Positions 18,618 through 64,000 of a stretch of 64,000 bases of DNA are shown here, piece after piece. The number at the start of each line of letters is the position of its first letter. Position 1 is the first letter of the stretch. This DNA is from Cacajao melanocephalus (lineage: Eukaryota; Chordata; Mammalia; Primates; Pitheciidae): assembly GCA_963573385.1 (NCBI GenBank), contig CAUYLG010039159.1:1-64000 (forward strand), given 5' to 3'. A program made the translations under genes and the position numbers. The notes under the pieces were generated by a model. The model was not told the DNA's origin. It saw only the letters and a program-made list of their open reading frames with translations, and ran no database searches.

Positions 18618-20524
18618 AACCCCAACATGCAATAACAACCAAATACAGAACAAATCTTGTACAAATGAGACCTGGTAGAAAAAACTGCATCTAACTTGCT
18701 TTGGTTTTTCCGATCTATTCTTTTCAGGAAAAATGCCTATTTGTTATTGAACGTCAACAAAATGTTTACAATGAAACATTCTGAAACTAAGAGTGTGTTT
18801 ACATTTCTAACTGCTGCTAGAAAAAGAGAACATTTCACGTTTGAAAAACCATGCCCCAGTCACAGATCGGAAATGTTTCCCTCATTCTCATTAGCACTTT
18901 TTTGAGAAATAAAGCATGTGGTATTTAAAAAATTAAAATACAGTTGAGATCATATATCATTATAGAAAAATAGGCAGTGAAATTACAATCAATAGTTGTT
19001 AGTCTTCATATTGGACAAGGTAGAAATGCAAAACAATTTTAACAGGTTTGGGAAAGTATTCTTTTAAAATCAGGCAAAATGAAAAAGCTTCGGAGAAGCT
19101 AATTCGTTCATTGTTTTAGTGGCGGGGGCGTGGGGGGAGCGGTGAGCTTGTTTTTAGTGGTAGTGATTTGCCAACCACACCTAACTAGAAATGGGGAAAA
19201 AAAGAAGTCTATAAATAATTTACATGTAAAAAGATAAAAGAATTTTAAAAACAATCCACCCTTGAGCAGAAGAAATTGGGGATCACTTTGAGTGTTAATG
19301 TAAAATACATTAGTCTTTAGCAGCAGGAGTTCCAGACCTGCCGGTGCCAAGAAGGTAACAAATAGTCTCTATCTAAGAAGGGGGAAATGGGCGCCCAGCG
19401 GGAGCTTTCTTCCCTGCTGTGTTATTTATAGAGACCTCTATTTGTTAACATGTTTCTGCTATCAAGGAGAGGGAAAGTTTAATGATTTAAAGAATTTCAA
19501 AGACAATTGTTTAATGATATAATGATTTGCATGCATTCAAAAATTCCAGATATATAGCAATCTAGTTTTTCAAACTGCTATCACAGAAACAGCCATAGAT
19601 GTTGTAAAAGCTAGAGAAATCAAGTGCCAGATATTACAAGAGAAAAAGAACTGCTGGAAAACTCAGTGTTAAGAAAAGAAATCAGTGACCTACCACCACA
19701 TTTCAGGTTAGTAAACTAACTTTCTCAGCGAGTTTCTGGTTTTCAAAACTTTATAATGGAAAATCATGAATTAAGTCCCAAACTGCCTGTACCTAATTAG
19801 AATAATCTCAGAGGCCGGTCTGTAACTGAGCTGCTGTATTTTCACCAAAAAAACAATCCTCCCACACACACACAAGAAAGCATATAGGAATCTTGCTTGA
19901 AGGAGTGAGCGGTTTCACATCAGTTATTTCTAAATTATATATTCACTTATGATGAATTTATAAGATTGTGGTTATTGAAAGAATTTTCTTAAATTTCTTG
20001 TTTAGGATTTCATCTATTAGAATAAAAATAAAAATCTCATTTGAGACAGTTAAAGCAAGACATCAACGCTTCTCTTAAATTTAACCAGAGGAAAATAAGT
20101 TTTGTGATTTCAATTTTTGTTAGTTAAGATTTACAGTCATTTTTTTTTTGTTTTCTATTTAAAGAAAAACACATACCTTACCCACTTTCTTTAAGTCTTC
20201 AAGTTTACATTTAGTTCAATTTTCATAAAGTTCTATAATTATATCAATTTGTCTTTTGTGGAGGGGGAGACCTCTTTTCCAGATAAAATCAGTTGATTCT
20301 GAAAGATGTTTCTAACAACAGAGTCTAAACCTTCAGTGGTAAATATGTACTTAAAAATATATATACTAAAAAAAAAAAGTCTAAAAATTTAGAGATGTTT
20401 TGTGGGTCTAAAAATAATCCCGTTAGCAAAATAGTAATAATAAAACATTTACTCTCTGGGGGAAAGAGTATATTAAATAGAGTATTTTCTTTTTGAATGA
20501 TGAAAAAATTTATTTATTTCTACT

Positions 20525-20711
20525 TAAAAGTAGGTTCAACTCAAATGAGTTTATTTATTAGGAACTTCTGAAACACCAAGGTTGAACAGAGGATGGGAAC
20601 TAGACAGATCATTTTGGCATAGATGGTTACATTCCCTCTTGCCACAGGCTCTGCAGGAAATGTCAATTACTGCTTTCTTTTCTCTGCTATGCTCAATCCT
20701 TTCCAAGGCAG
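20525..20711 (-). other. CDCA2: CDCA2 3' untranslated region (end inferred)
   Basis: Sequence between the stop codon and the first poly(A) signals. It has no repeat insertion. The end is placed 10-30 nt past the AATAAA pair and is approximate; use of the second cluster would extend it to about 20485. Confidence 0.55.
20550..20559 (-). promoter_or_regulatory. Overlapping AATAAA poly(A) signals
   Basis: Minus-strand AATAAATAAA gives two overlapping canonical hexamers about 155 nt after the CDCA2 stop. A second overlapping pair lies at 20509-20518. These are the most plausible polyadenylation signals for the gene. Confidence 0.6.

Positions 20712-64000
<43,289 letters not shown>

Larger units (their letters stand above)
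17597..20524. other. Downstream flank of CDCA2
   Basis: Mostly unique, AT-rich sequence with a CAA run at 18593-18617 and short A tracts. One CTCF-like 14-mer is at 18424-18437. No coding gene, tRNA or other known RNA seen. Confidence 0.5.

Overview
The window is primate nuclear DNA. It has very dense Alu SINEs of both orientations, L1 elements of the primate L1P type, older L1M, L2 and MIR remnants, ERVL-type LTRs, and one intron-rich protein-coding gene with GT-AG introns. That gene is CDCA2 (Repo-Man), on the minus strand. The reading frame differs from my recollection of the human protein at roughly one residue in ten over the last exon, and the C-terminus is altered. A non-human simian, perhaps a New World monkey, is therefore more likely than human. 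This species call is inference from memory and was not computed.

Layout. Positions 67-6585 are a stack of nested repeats: an old plus-strand L1 interrupted by an ERVL-type LTR, an Alu, a younger 5'-truncated L1 with target-site duplications, and an Alu fragment. Positions 6586-20520 are gene-poor sequence downstream of CDCA2, with MIR, L2, L1 and Alu remnants and no supportable gene. Positions 20525-64000 carry CDCA2 in reverse: 13 coding exons from the first one at the window edge (63904-64000, continuing beyond it) to the last (20712-21895), joining in frame to 965 codons plus a stop. Its introns hold most of the Alus, a full-length but dead antisense L1 (42522-48908), a MER2-like DNA transposon split by an Alu, a Tigger-like end, an MLT1-like LTR, a probable solo LTR inside an antisense L1 (30267-30611), and a degenerate ~112-bp tandem repeat (51325-51725).

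Function. Repo-Man is the chromatin-targeting subunit of protein phosphatase 1 at mitotic exit. The docking sites can be read directly: RVTF (PP1) in the eighth exon seen here, LSPIPE (a PP2A-B56 type LxxIxE motif) in the twelfth, and an RRS Aurora-type site in the last. No operon-like, CRISPR or novel defence system is present. The most interesting signals are within CDCA2: an apparent internal duplication of exon modules (E4 resembles E8, E6 resembles E8), a two-base slip that moves the stop codon, and inverted Alus bracketing an in-frame exon pair that carries the PP1 docking site.
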